NCBI RefSeq assembly: GCF_900111885.1
Contig: NZ_FOKG01000001.1
Span: 248,001 to 312,000 of the forward strand
Direction of reading: 5' to 3'
Source of the DNA: Amycolatopsis marina
GTDB lineage: Bacteria > Actinomycetota > Actinomycetes > Mycobacteriales > Pseudonocardiaceae
Length of the DNA: 64,000 nt
Every line of letters starts with the position of its first letter. The stretch's first letter is position 1. Under the pieces are notes generated by a model. That model saw nothing but the letters and a program-made list of their open reading frames with translations. It was not told where the DNA came from and ran no database searches. A program made the position numbers and the translations under genes. This document shows, piece after piece, positions 44,870 to 54,291 of this stretch.

Positions 44870-45619
44870 ATGTCCGAATACCGGGTCGACGACCTCGCCC
44901 GCCTGGCGGGCACCACCGTCGGCAATGTGCGCGTCTATCAGGACCGCGGCCTGCTCCCGCCCCCGGCCCGGCGCGGGCGCATCGCGGTTTACACCGAGGC
45001 GCACCTCGCGCGACTCCGCCTGGTGCTCAACCTGCTCGAACGCGGCTACACGTTCGCGCAGATCCACGAGATGGTCTCCGCGTGGGAGGCCGGACGGGAC
45101 CTCGGCGATCTGCTGGGGCTCGAGGAGGTGCTCACGCAGCCGTGGTCCGATGAGGTCCCGCTACAGCTGACGCTCGCCGAGCTGGCCACCGAGTTCGGCG
45201 GCCTCGCCGATGCGTCGACCCTGGACCGCGCACTCAAGCTGGGCATCTTCGAGCGCAAGGGCTCCGCGATCGTCGTCCGCAGTCCCCGGCTGCTGCAGGC
45301 GGGCCGCGAACTACTGGCCGCGGGTGTGCCGATGCCGACGGTGCTGGACATCGCGGAGCAGGTGCTCCGGCACACCGACGAACTGGCGGCGCTGTTCCTG
45401 CGCCTTGTCGACGACCACGTGCTGCCATCCAGCGAACCGGGCTGGACGCCGAGCGTCGCGGAGGTCCCCGAACTCACCGAGCAGGCCAAGCGCCTGCGAC
45501 CACAGGCGCAGGCAGCGGTGTCCTCGGCCCTGGCCCAGTCGATGAGCCGGGAGCTGTCGGACTGGCTGGCCCGGCGCTTCGGCCCGCTACTGAGTCAGGA
45601 GGAAGACAAGACCGTTTAA
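44870..45619 (+). CDS. MerR-family regulator
   Basis: A 249-residue MerR protein: HTH and wing at 1-70 (YRVDDLARLAGTTVGNVRVYQDRGLLPPPARRGRIAVYTEAHLARL), then a long helical C-terminal domain. ATG at 44870 has no clear ribosome site. It sits 60 bases upstream of the AurF-type gene, which it probably activates. Confidence 0.87.
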   Translation: MSEYRVDDLARLAGTTVGNVRVYQDRGLLPPPARRGRIAVYTEAHLARLRLVLNLLERGYTFAQIHEMVSAWEAGRDLGDLLGLEEVLTQPWSDEVPLQLTLAELATEFGGLADASTLDRALKLGIFERKGSAIVVRSPRLLQAGRELLAAGVPMPTVLDIAEQVLRHTDELAALFLRLVDDHVLPSSEPGWTPSVAEVPELTEQAKRLRPQAQAAVSSALAQSMSRELSDWLARRFGPLLSQEEDKTV

Positions 45620-45679
45620 TCTTCCATTCTTTCATTGGCCGTTCTAACCTTTAGTCTTACCCGGCGAGAGGAACGGCCC

Positions 45680-46573
45680 ATGGCCAGCCACACCGCACGG
45701 ACCCCACCCGGCCGCGAGATCACGGCGAAGCGCCTGCAGACCTCCTCGGCACGGCAGTTCTACGATCCCGACGTCGACATCGACTGGGACGCCCCGCTGC
45801 ATCCGGACAAGTACTTCGTGCCGGAGCAACTGGTCACGCTCTACGGCACCGAGCTGTGGCAGGCGATGAGCCAGCGGCAGCGCCTCGAACTGTCCAAGCA
45901 GGAAATGATCAATACCGTCAGTGTGGGCATCTGGTTCGAGACCATCCTCATGCAGATGCTGATGCGCCTCGCATATCGCGGCGATCCGACGTCGGAGCAC
46001 GTGCAGTACGCGTACACCGAGGTCGCCGAGGAGTGCAGGCACTCGACGATGTTCGCCAAACTCATCGAGAAGGCGGGCGGCAGGCCGTACCGGCAGCATC
46101 CGCGCTGGTACCTGATCGGCCACACCCTCCCGTTCGTGCTGCGTGGCCCCTCGATGTGGGCGGCGACGCTGATGGGCGAGGAGGTGTTCGACGTCCTGCA
46201 GCGCGACACGATGCGCGACGAGAGCCTGCAGCCGCTCGTGCGTGCGGTGATGCGCATCCACGTCACCGAGGAGGCGCGGCACGTGCGGTACGCCCGGGAG
46301 GATCTGCTGCGCACGCTGGAGACGAGCAACCGGCTGGACCGGGAGTTCACCAGATACGTGGCCGCCCAGGGGGCGATGCTGCTGACCCGGTCCGCGCAGT
46401 ACCGCCGTGCCGGGCTCGACCCGAGGCAGGCACGCGCGCAGGCAAGGGACAATCCGCATCATCGGGAGGTCAAGCGCCACGGGGCCGAACGAGTCGTCGC
46501 CTTCCTGTCCGATGCCGGACTCATCGGCGGGCCGACCGAGCGAATCTGGCGCAGGTCGGGCCTGCTCGGCTGA
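45680..46573 (+). CDS. AurF-type diiron oxygenase
   Basis: A 297-residue ferritin-like protein with metal-binding Glu/His motifs: EECRHSTMF, GEEVFDVLQ and HVTEEARHVRY. The AurF family oxidises amines (AurF makes p-nitrobenzoate), but relatives act on other substrates. ATG at 45680 with GAGAGGAA. It pairs with a MerR regulator and a membrane protein gene 32 bases on. Confidence 0.85.
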   Translation: MASHTARTPPGREITAKRLQTSSARQFYDPDVDIDWDAPLHPDKYFVPEQLVTLYGTELWQAMSQRQRLELSKQEMINTVSVGIWFETILMQMLMRLAYRGDPTSEHVQYAYTEVAEECRHSTMFAKLIEKAGGRPYRQHPRWYLIGHTLPFVLRGPSMWAATLMGEEVFDVLQRDTMRDESLQPLVRAVMRIHVTEEARHVRYAREDLLRTLETSNRLDREFTRYVAAQGAMLLTRSAQYRRAGLDPRQARAQARDNPHHREVKRHGAERVVAFLSDAGLIGGPTERIWRRSGLLG

Positions 46574-46605
46574 TCCATCTCGGGTAGGGCGATACCCTGA
46601 GCCCG

Positions 46606-47010
46606 ATGAGCGAGTCCGCCGATTCCGATCCCGAGCGCCTGCTGGCCGAGGCCCTGCGCGCCCAGGCACGGTCGGCCCCACCGCCTCCCTCGGCCAAGGA
46701 GGCGGAAACAACGCGGACCGAGCAACAGCCCGTGACCACGGGCGGGCCGGCCGACGAGGGTCTGCCGCACGGCTACGGACTGCTGTCGGGAACCGGTGCG
46801 AGTTCGCTGGAGCGGGAACGCGCCGCCCTCGACGACCTGCCCGCCCCGGCACCGGCGGACGAGGCGATCACCGTGGAGCAGCACCTCCCAGGTGACAAGG
46901 CCAAGGATGGTGCGGCGGCCGTGCCGCTGGCCACGCACTGGATCCTGGTGCTCGCCGTGGTCCTCGGCCTCGCGGCCGGATCCGTCGTCGGCCTGCTGAC
47001 GCTGCTTTAG
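46606..47010 (+). CDS. C-terminal tail-anchored small protein
   Basis: A 134-residue protein: Pro/Ala/acidic low-complexity body and one hydrophobic helix at the end (about 112-133). No domain recognised. Same strand, 32 bases after the AurF gene. Possibly cotranscribed. Confidence 0.7.
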   Translation: MSESADSDPERLLAEALRAQARSAPPPPSAKEAETTRTEQQPVTTGGPADEGLPHGYGLLSGTGASSLERERAALDDLPAPAPADEAITVEQHLPGDKAKDGAAAVPLATHWILVLAVVLGLAAGSVVGLLTLL

Positions 47011-47031
47011 ATCCACAGTTGCGGCACGCCG

Positions 47032-47574
47032 TCAGTCTGGGCACCTGACGACGGGGCGCACGGAAGCCAGCGTCTCGGCCGGCACCGCTACCCGCCGTCC
47101 ACCGCTGGTCAGGATCAGGGCGGGCCCGTCGGACGAGTTCAACTCCCCACACCAGACGCGACCGGTGACGTCGCGAACCTCCACCAGCATCGCGGCACTG
47201 GTCGGCTGCTTCTCCGGCCACCACCCGGACAGGGCGGACAGCGTGACGGCGACGACGGCAGCGAGAGTCACGGCAATTCCCGCGCGCAGCCGTCGCGTCA
47301 GACCCGACGGGTCGGCGCCGGTATCGGCGTCCGCATCCAACGGCCACGCCACGAGGCCGACCAGAACGGTCGCCACACAGGCGAGCAGGAGTGCCACCAC
47401 GGCGAGGATCCCGGCAAGCACATCGAGCCAGAACGGGCCGTCGGTCGTGACCAGCACGCCGCAAAGGCCGATGAACCCCAGGACGCCCAGCTGGATCCCC
47501 TGCCAGCCGCGAGCCGACGCCCGGACCTGACCTACCGGGTCGTCAGCGAGATCGCTCCTGACGGCTGGCCGCAT
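47032..47574 (-). CDS. Multi-pass membrane protein, unknown
   Basis: A 180-residue protein with about three hydrophobic helices (about 29-46, 48-72, 95-118) and a C-terminal domain (about 125-180) with two Cys. No family recognised. It converges on the previous gene. Confidence 0.7.
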   Translation of the reverse strand: MRPAVRSDLADDPVGQVRASARGWQGIQLGVLGFIGLCGVLVTTDGPFWLDVLAGILAVVALLLACVATVLVGLVAWPLDADADTGADPSGLTRRLRAGIAVTLAAVVAVTLSALSGWWPEKQPTSAAMLVEVRDVTGRVWCGELNSSDGPALILTSGGRRVAVPAETLASVRPVVRCPD

Positions 47575-47620
47575 CTCTCAAGGATGCGCCTCGCCGGTCC
47601 GATCGGCACTACCGAAACGG

Positions 47621-49012
47621 TCACGGCATCGCGAACATCGAGCCGGGGTTGAACAGGTTCTCCGGGTCGAGTGCGGCCTTGATCTGCTGGTGCACCCGCA
47701 GCCCGACCGGGCCGATCTCGCGCTCCAGCCACTCCCGCTTGATCTTGCCGACGCCGTGCTCGCCGGTCACCGTTCCGCCGAGGGACAGCCCGACCTCGAG
47801 GATCGCGTCGAACGCCCGCTGCGCGCGGGCGAACTCGTCCGCCGAGGTGGGGTCGTAGACGATCGTCGGGTGCATGTTGCCGTCCCCGGCGTGCCCGACG
47901 ACGGCGATCCGCAGGCCGACCTCCTCGCTGATCCGCTGGCAGCCCGCGATCAGCTCGCTGATGCGGGTGCGCGGCACACAGACGTCATCGGTGAGCCACG
48001 AGCCGTAGAGCTCCAGTGCCGTCAGCACCACCCGCCGGGCCTGCAGCAGCATGTTGCCCTCGGCGAGGTCGTCGGTCGCGTAGGCCATATCGGCCCCGCA
48101 GTCGTTGCAGATCTGTTCCAACGCGGCCATCTCGCGCCGGGCCACCTCACCACCGGCATCCGACTGGCACAGCAGCAACGCCTGACAGTCCGAGCCCGCG
48201 CCGATGTCGGTCTTGAGATACGCCTCCGCCGCCTTGATCGAGGCCGCGTCCATGATCTCCATCAATGACGGCACCAGACCCTCGCGCACCACCCGGGCGA
48301 CGGCCTCACCCGCGGCGGCGGTGCTGGTGAACCCGGCCACGAGCGTCGCGGGAGCCTGCGGCAGCGGCTTCAGCGCCACCGTGGCCCTGGTGATGATCCC
48401 GAGCGTGCCCTCGCTGCCGACGAACAGCCGCGCCAGGTCGTAGCCCGCGACCCCCTTCACGGTGCGCCGCCCGGTGTGCAGCAGCGAGCCGTCGGCGAGC
48501 ACGACCTCCAGCCCGAGCACCGAGTCCGTGGTGACGCCGTACTTCACACAGCACAGGCCGCCCGCGTTGGTGGAGAGGTTGCCGCCGATGGTGCACCAGT
48601 CGTAGCTGGAGGGGTCCGGCGGATAGAACAGTCCGTGCTTCTCGACGGCGTTGCGGAAGTCCAGGTTCACCACGCCCGGCTGCACGACCGCGAGCCGGTT
48701 GCCCGCGTCGACCTCGACGATCTCGTTGAGCTTGGTCAGCACCAGCACCACGCAGCCGTCGATCGCGTTGGCCGCGCCGGAAAGCCCACTGCCCGCTCCA
48801 CGCGGCACGATCGGCACCTTCGCCTCGGCGCACGCCCGGACGGTCGCCTGCACGCCGGCGACATCGCGCGGCAGCACCACGGCCAGCGGCGTCCCGGACG
48901 GCGCAAGCGGCATCATGTCGCGCGAGTAGCTTCCGGTGACGTCGGTGTCGGTGAGCACGGCCTCCCTGCCGAGGTCGTCACGGAGTCTGGCCAGCAGGGC
49001 ATCATCGCTCAT
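47621..49012 (-). CDS. FAD-linked glycolate/D-lactate oxidase-type protein
   Basis: A 463-residue protein of the GlcD/D-lactate dehydrogenase group: FAD-binding VPRGAGSGLSGAANA, PPDPSSYDWCTIGGNLSTNAGGLCCVKYG, GSEGTLGIIT, GHAGDGNMHP and GEHGVGKIKREWL. It oxidises a 2-hydroxy acid. ATG at 49012 after GGAGCC. Substrate not settled. Confidence 0.92.
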   Translation of the reverse strand: MSDDALLARLRDDLGREAVLTDTDVTGSYSRDMMPLAPSGTPLAVVLPRDVAGVQATVRACAEAKVPIVPRGAGSGLSGAANAIDGCVVLVLTKLNEIVEVDAGNRLAVVQPGVVNLDFRNAVEKHGLFYPPDPSSYDWCTIGGNLSTNAGGLCCVKYGVTTDSVLGLEVVLADGSLLHTGRRTVKGVAGYDLARLFVGSEGTLGIITRATVALKPLPQAPATLVAGFTSTAAAGEAVARVVREGLVPSLMEIMDAASIKAAEAYLKTDIGAGSDCQALLLCQSDAGGEVARREMAALEQICNDCGADMAYATDDLAEGNMLLQARRVVLTALELYGSWLTDDVCVPRTRISELIAGCQRISEEVGLRIAVVGHAGDGNMHPTIVYDPTSADEFARAQRAFDAILEVGLSLGGTVTGEHGVGKIKREWLEREIGPVGLRVHQQIKAALDPENLFNPGSMFAMP

Positions 49013-49151
49013 GGCTCCACCGTAATACCCGCGGAACGACTGGGAACCGGTCGATGGCCACCGCGCGATACTCCATCAGGCCTCGGTGGCGGTGGGTGTC
49101 CTCGCCTGATACCGCGGATTCCGCCGCCCAGCTGCGGGTACGCCGTCCGGT

Positions 49152-49637
49152 ATGACTAGTTTCTTGGGCATTTACCTGAATGATCAGCTCGCGCTGGGAG
49201 TGCTCTGGCGGGAACTGGCCCGTCGCGCGCAGCGCAACAACCGCGGCACCGATTTCGGTGACGCGCTGGCGCACGTGTCAGAGGGGATCGCCGAGGACGT
49301 CGACACGTTCCGGACGATCATGCGCCGGTTGGGTGTGCCGGTGAATCCGGTCAAGGTGGCGTTCGCGATCGGAGCTGAGCGGATTTCGAGACTCAAGCTC
49401 AACGGCCGGCTGACGGGTTACTCCCCGTTGAGCCGGTTCGTGGAGCTGGAGATCCTGGTGATGGGTGTACAGGGCAAGAAGCAGCTCTGGGACACCTTGG
49501 GCGACCTGGCCGATCTGGGTTCCAGGCTGCCGGACGCCGATTTCCGGCAGCTGGCCGATCGGGCCGAGCGGCAACGCGCGGAACTGGAGCCCTACCGGAT
49601 GCGCGCCGGGACCAGCGCGTTCCGCGATCGCCGTTGA
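49152..49637 (+). CDS. Conserved helical protein, unknown
   Basis: A 161-residue protein: FLGIYLNDQLALGVLWRELARR at the start and long helices throughout; no signal peptide. I do not recognise a function. It converges on the hydrolase gene. Confidence 0.75.
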   Translation: MTSFLGIYLNDQLALGVLWRELARRAQRNNRGTDFGDALAHVSEGIAEDVDTFRTIMRRLGVPVNPVKVAFAIGAERISRLKLNGRLTGYSPLSRFVELEILVMGVQGKKQLWDTLGDLADLGSRLPDADFRQLADRAERQRAELEPYRMRAGTSAFRDRR

Positions 49638-49663
49638 GGTCCGCGCCGGCTGCGCGTGCGTGC

Positions 49664-50500
49664 TCACTCGGAGTCCACCGCGGACACCCGTCGCAGGAAC
49701 GGGAGTACCAGTACTGCCAGCTCGTGGGTGGCGCTGTAGTTGGCGTTGTGCGGGCTTCCGGGGACGACGGCGAGTTCCCCCCGCGGTAGCAGGTCAGCGG
49801 CCTGCGCTGCCCACCGTTGCGGGACGACCGGTTCGACGGCGCCCCTGGTGACGAGAGTGGGTGCCGATACCGCGGGTAGCTTGCGCTCAATGGGGTCGCG
49901 CAACGCGATCCGGAGTGTGCCCAGGGCGCGGTCGATTCCGGCGTCACGGAGGTCTCGCAGGATTATCGGTAACTGGACAGGGTCCTCGTGCCGGAGGTTG
50001 CGCAGCCAGCGCAGGGCCTGCCGCGCCGCACCGCGAGCCCACGGGTCCATGGTCGGGCCGACGAGCACCAGGCAGCGGACCAGTTCGGGGTGACGAACAG
50101 CGAGGTCAACCGCGACCTGGCAGCCGAACGAGTTTCCGATCAGCGCGGCGGAAGCGCGACCGGTGGTGACCAACCAGTCCGCGAGCCAGTCGGCCAGTTC
50201 CGCGACGTCGAGCACGTGCCCGGGTTCGCCACTGAGCCCGAACCCGGGCAGGTCGACGGCAGAAACGGGATAGCTGGAGGACAGCCGTGCCGCGAGTGGC
50301 ATCAGGTACCGGTGTGACACCGCCAGACCGTGGACCAGCACCACAGGGAGGGCGCCGGGAGAAACGGGGGCGCGAGATTGCCGGGAATGCACTCGGACGC
50401 CTCGAACACTCGTCCAGTGGCTTTCGAAGTCTCGATCCGCGTGCGGCGCCCGTGTCGCGAGAACGTACTTTTCGCACCTTCGACCGGCGGTGTCGCTCAC
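49664..50500 (-). CDS. Alpha/beta hydrolase
   Basis: A 278-residue hydrolase: HGLAVSHRYLMPL, nucleophile elbow GNSFGCQ around residue 140 and a final His in GSPHNANYS. It acts on an unknown ester or similar bond. Its start overlaps the DUF2231 gene's stop by four bases. Confidence 0.87.
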   Translation of the reverse strand: MSDTAGRRCEKYVLATRAPHADRDFESHWTSVRGVRVHSRQSRAPVSPGALPVVLVHGLAVSHRYLMPLAARLSSSYPVSAVDLPGFGLSGEPGHVLDVAELADWLADWLVTTGRASAALIGNSFGCQVAVDLAVRHPELVRCLVLVGPTMDPWARGAARQALRWLRNLRHEDPVQLPIILRDLRDAGIDRALGTLRIALRDPIERKLPAVSAPTLVTRGAVEPVVPQRWAAQAADLLPRGELAVVPGSPHNANYSATHELAVLVLPFLRRVSAVDSE

Positions 50501-51033
50501 TCGTTCGCCGGTGTCTGCCAGCGGTGCACGCCCGCGCCCTGAGCGTACGTGAGGTGGCCGCCCAGAGCGCCACCCGCGCTCACTGCGGTCAGCGCGAGCA
50601 AACTGATGATCTTGCCTGCGGTGCTACGGGCACTGTGCCCGCGAGCCAGGTAGGACGCGGTGAACAGTGCGACGGCAGCGGTGTTGGCCGGCGCGTGCAC
50701 CAGGCCGACCCGGCGTTGGCGTTCGTCGAGCTCGGCGTAGTCGGCCAGCCCGAGCAGCATGGCAGGTGGTGTGGTGGCGAGACCGAAGGCGATCAGCTTC
50801 CGCGCCGTTTCGGGTGTGCCCACTCCGTAGTCGAACGCGGTCGAACACACCCAGGCGCCCAGCGGCACGACGACCAGCAGTGGGTGCAGGGGGTGGCCCA
50901 GCCAGGAACCGCGCAGGACACCGTCCGTCCGGGTCCTGCGCAGAACCCGGCGGACCGTTGTCGCCACCGAGGCGGCGGGACGGTCGACCGCTCGCAACGA
51001 CTCAGCGCCCCGAAGGACTCGATGAACGTTCAT
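50497..51033 (-). CDS. DUF2231 membrane protein
   Basis: A 178-residue protein with GHPLHPLLVVVPLGAWV and four hydrophobic helices, typical of DUF2231; the HPLHP motif may bind metal or heme. Coupled to the hydrolase gene. Function unknown. Confidence 0.82.
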   Translation of the reverse strand: MNVHRVLRGAESLRAVDRPAASVATTVRRVLRRTRTDGVLRGSWLGHPLHPLLVVVPLGAWVCSTAFDYGVGTPETARKLIAFGLATTPPAMLLGLADYAELDERQRRVGLVHAPANTAAVALFTASYLARGHSARSTAGKIISLLALTAVSAGGALGGHLTYAQGAGVHRWQTPANE

Positions 51034-51144
51034 TCATCCCGCATACCCGCCGACCTGGCCATCCACACCCGGCGAGATGGGCGGGTGTAAGTCCGCTTTG
51101 TCTGGGTAAGCGTTGGGTTCCCCAACCCAGAGGAAGGAGCCGTG

Positions 51145-51606
51145 ATGGCTCAACCACGCCAGCCGGTCGCTACCGGGCGGACGCCGGTCCAGTTGGCCGC
51201 GATGATCGTTTCCGCGGTGTTCCTGGTGGTGGGCATTCTCGGGTTCGTCCCGGGCGTGACCACGAACTACGATGCCATGACCTTCGCCGGTCACGAGTCC
51301 TCGGCGATGTTGCTCGGAGTTTTCGCGGTATCGATCCTGCACAACATCGTTCACCTGCTCTTCGGTGTTGTCGGGTTCGCCATGGCTCGGACACCGGCCG
51401 CCGCACGTTGGTATCTCGTCGGTGGCGGTGCGGTGTACCTGGTGCTCTGGCTCTACGGGCTGCTGATCGACCTCGACTCGGCCGCCAACTTCGTGCCCGT
51501 CAACACTGCCGACAACTGGCTCCACCTGGGGCTGGCGATCGGCATGATCGGTCTGGGTGCGTTGCTCGGCTCTCGCGTGCGCGGCGGGTCCGCTGTCGGC
51601 CGCTGA
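51145..51606 (+). CDS. DUF4383 membrane protein
   Basis: A 153-residue four-helix protein with the DUF4383 pattern (LVVGILGFVPGVTTNY, HNIVHLLFGVVGF). Function unknown. ATG at 51145 with AAGGAG. A strong terminator hairpin follows. Confidence 0.82.
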   Translation: MAQPRQPVATGRTPVQLAAMIVSAVFLVVGILGFVPGVTTNYDAMTFAGHESSAMLLGVFAVSILHNIVHLLFGVVGFAMARTPAAARWYLVGGGAVYLVLWLYGLLIDLDSAANFVPVNTADNWLHLGLAIGMIGLGALLGSRVRGGSAVGR

Positions 51607-51659
51607 CCCAGCGCACGGGTCACGGTTCGGGCGCAATCCTCGCCGGGCGACGTGCCGGA

Positions 51660-51701
51660 GGCGGCGTTCGTTGTCGCGCTTGCTCGGCAACGAACGCCGC
51701 C
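51660..51701. terminator. Bidirectional terminator hairpin
   Basis: A perfect 14-bp stem, GGCGGCGTTCGTTG with 51688-51701, loop 14, between convergent DUF4383 and DUF368 genes. Confidence 0.75.
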
Positions 51702-51719
51702 GAAGCGGACACCGCGGAT

Positions 51720-52661
51720 TCAGAGGTTGATGACCGCCGTCGTCTCGTTCTCGTCGGCCTGTTCGGCGCGGCGTGCCTGGGCCCTGCGCTCGATCAGGAT
51801 CGCCACGACCACCACGACGAACCCGAGCGCCATCAGACCGAAGATCAGCGGCGCGTTGTCGGCAGGCGCCTGCAGATTGCGGTCCTCGTCCTGCCACGGC
51901 CACAACGCCCGCAGCGACCCGGCCAGCAGGCCGGTCATGACGACCAGGGTGGTGTGGTGGTGGTGCTCCAGCAGCCACTGCAGCAGCTTCACGAAGAACG
52001 CGAGTCCGAAGATCGCCCCGAGCGCGAAGGTCGCGATGTAGCCGAGGTCGCGAGCGTTGAGCGCGTCCATCGTTACCGTGTACAGCCCGAAGGTCAACAG
52101 CAGGAACGAACCGGACAGACCGGGCAGGACCAGCGCGCACACCGCGATTGCCGCCGCACCGGCGACCAGTACCGGGTTCGGCTCCACCTCGGCGGGCGGC
52201 AGTCCCGTCACTACGAACGCGGCAGCCGCGAAAGCCAGGGCCACCAGGTAGTGCACCGGTGTCCATCGCTGGCCCGAGCCGCGGAACGGCACCCAGAGCG
52301 AGGCCAGGACCAAACCGAAGAAGATGGCATACGACGGCTCCGGATGTTCCTCCACCAGGGGCGCGATCAGGCGAGCCATGGTCAGCACAGCGATCGCCAT
52401 GCCCGCGAGGACCGCCAGCACCAGCGGCCACTTCACCTTGCCGAACTCCGCGGCCGCCCGCTCGTTCCCGCGTTTGCGGGGCAGGTCGGTGACCGCCATC
52501 CGGACCCCGCTCACGAGGTGCCCTGCGGAGATGATCAGGTCGTCGTAGATGCCGACGACCAGGGCGACGGTGCCGCCGCTTACGCCGGGCACCACTTCCG
52601 CGGTACCGATGAGCCCGCCGCGAACGGCGTTGAGCAGGTGGGTGCTGACTGACTTAGCCAT
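51720..52661 (-). CDS. DUF368 (PopT-type) polyprenyl-phosphate transporter candidate
   Basis: A 313-residue multi-helix protein with GTAEVVPGVSGGTVALVVGIYDDLI and PGLSGSFLLLTFGLY, characteristic of DUF368. Members such as PopT have been linked to recycling of undecaprenyl phosphate across the membrane; assignment here is by family. ATG at 52661. Confidence 0.88.
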   Translation of the reverse strand: MAKSVSTHLLNAVRGGLIGTAEVVPGVSGGTVALVVGIYDDLIISAGHLVSGVRMAVTDLPRKRGNERAAAEFGKVKWPLVLAVLAGMAIAVLTMARLIAPLVEEHPEPSYAIFFGLVLASLWVPFRGSGQRWTPVHYLVALAFAAAAFVVTGLPPAEVEPNPVLVAGAAAIAVCALVLPGLSGSFLLLTFGLYTVTMDALNARDLGYIATFALGAIFGLAFFVKLLQWLLEHHHHTTLVVMTGLLAGSLRALWPWQDEDRNLQAPADNAPLIFGLMALGFVVVVVAILIERRAQARRAEQADENETTAVINL

Positions 52662-52701
52662 GGCCTACGTTTCGTGTGCGCGAGCAGGAATTCCGACGGT
52701 T

Positions 52702-54207
52702 CTAGGATGGCAGAGCCGCGCTCGCCGCCGGTTTCCGGTCACGGTTGCGCAGCAGGACCATCGCTTGGATGCCGGCGTAGACCAGCAGCGCGGCACCGAA
52801 GTACGCGGTGACGTGCAGGCCCTGCACGAACGCCTCCTGAGCGCTGTGCAGCAGGCCCGCCGCCTCCGCGGGCGGCAGTTGCTCGGCCACCGCGGCCGCG
52901 CCGCCGAGGGTCTCCCGCGCGGCCTCCGGGGCCCCCTGCGGGATTCCGTCCCGGTAGATCGCGGTGGCGACCGTGCCGAGCACGGCGATACCGAGCGCGC
53001 CGCCGAGTTCGTACCCGGTCTCGGACAGCGCCGACGCGGCACCGGCGCGCTCCGCTGGGGCGGCCGAGATGATGAGGTCGTTGGCCAGCGCCTCCGACAG
53101 GGAGATCCCAACGCCCACCAGCACGAACCCGGCCACGAGCGCGGCCAGCCCGGAGTCGGTGCCGAGAGTGGCCAACAGGAGATACCCGGCCGCCGAGAGC
53201 AACAGGCCACCTCCGATCAGCGACGGTAGCGGCAACCACCTGGCCAGCCGGGCCGCCGTCAGCGCGCCGATCACTCCCGCGACCGAGGCCGGCAGCATCC
53301 ACAGTGCCGCCGTCATCGGCCGGAGGCCGAGCACGAGCTGCAGGTACTGCGGCACCAGGAAGAGCAGGCCGACCATGGCGAAGACCCCGAGCACGTTCGT
53401 CACCAGTGAGACGCTGAAGCGCCGGTTGGCGAACAGGGTGAGGTCGATCATCGGGTCCGCCAGCCTGCGCTGACGGCGCAGGAACAGCACACCGGACCCG
53501 ACTCCCACGAATATCCCGGCCAGGGCGGTGGCCGAGAGACCGTCCTCGGCGACCGTCTTGATGCCGTAGACCACCGGCAACGCGGTGGCCATCGACAGCA
53601 ACGCCGAGAGCGGGTCGAACCGGCCCGGCTTCGGGTCCCGCGCCTCCGGCAGCAGCAGCGGCCCGAGCACCAGCAGCAGCACCATCACGGGCACGTTGAT
53701 CAGGAACACCGAGCCCCACCAGAAGTGCTCCAGCAGCCAGCCGCCGACGACCGGTCCGAGCGCCATGCCTCCGGAGAACCCCGCGCTCCAGATCGCGATG
53801 GCGATCCGCCGCTGCGGTGGCTCGACGAACATCGCGCGAATCAGCGACAGCGTGGACGGCATCAACGTCGCCCCGCCGACCCCGAGCAGCGCACGGGCGG
53901 CGATGAGCATCAGCGCGCTGCCCGCGAAGGCCGCGAGGACCGAGGCGAGCCCAAAGGCCACCGCACCGACCAGCAGTAGTTTGCGCCTGCCGATCCGGTC
54001 GCCGAGGGTGCCCATCAGCACCAGCAGCCCGGCGAGCATGAACGAGTAGATGTCGACGATCCAGAGCTGCTGCGCGCTCGTGGGCCCGAGGTCCTCGCTG
54101 AGGTACGGCAGGGCAAAGCCCAGCACCGTCATGTCGACGCTGATCAGCAGCACCGGTAGCACCAGCACGCCGAGCGCGACCCACTGCCTGCGATCCCCCT
54201 GACCCAC
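52702..54207 (-). CDS. MFS drug exporter, DHA2/EmrB-QacA type
   Basis: A 501-residue 14-helix permease: VDMTVLGFALPYLSEDL, GTLGDRIGRRKLLLVG and GPVVGGWLLEHFWWGSVFLINVPV (motif C). GTG at 54207 with GGAG six bases off. It diverges from a TetR gene whose twin operators lie between, so it is probably repressed. Confidence 0.9.
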   Translation of the reverse strand: MGQGDRRQWVALGVLVLPVLLISVDMTVLGFALPYLSEDLGPTSAQQLWIVDIYSFMLAGLLVLMGTLGDRIGRRKLLLVGAVAFGLASVLAAFAGSALMLIAARALLGVGGATLMPSTLSLIRAMFVEPPQRRIAIAIWSAGFSGGMALGPVVGGWLLEHFWWGSVFLINVPVMVLLLVLGPLLLPEARDPKPGRFDPLSALLSMATALPVVYGIKTVAEDGLSATALAGIFVGVGSGVLFLRRQRRLADPMIDLTLFANRRFSVSLVTNVLGVFAMVGLLFLVPQYLQLVLGLRPMTAALWMLPASVAGVIGALTAARLARWLPLPSLIGGGLLLSAAGYLLLATLGTDSGLAALVAGFVLVGVGISLSEALANDLIISAAPAERAGAASALSETGYELGGALGIAVLGTVATAIYRDGIPQGAPEAARETLGGAAAVAEQLPPAEAAGLLHSAQEAFVQGLHVTAYFGAALLVYAGIQAMVLLRNRDRKPAASAALPS

Positions 54208-54218
54208 GATCCACTCCC

Positions 54219-54284
54219 AAAGTAAACAGTCCGGACGGTACAGTTACCACCCACTTCGAAAGTAAACCGTCCGGACGGTACAGT
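54219..54284. promoter_or_regulatory. Twin TetR operators
   Basis: Two 26-bp copies, 54219-54244 and 54259-54284, are identical except one base and start exactly 40 bp apart. Each centres on a palindrome: ACAGTCCGGACGGT at 54226-54239 and perfect ACCGTCCGGACGGT at 54266-54279. They fill the divergent region between the exporter and tetR genes. Confidence 0.85.
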
Positions 54285-54291
54285 CAAGCGC

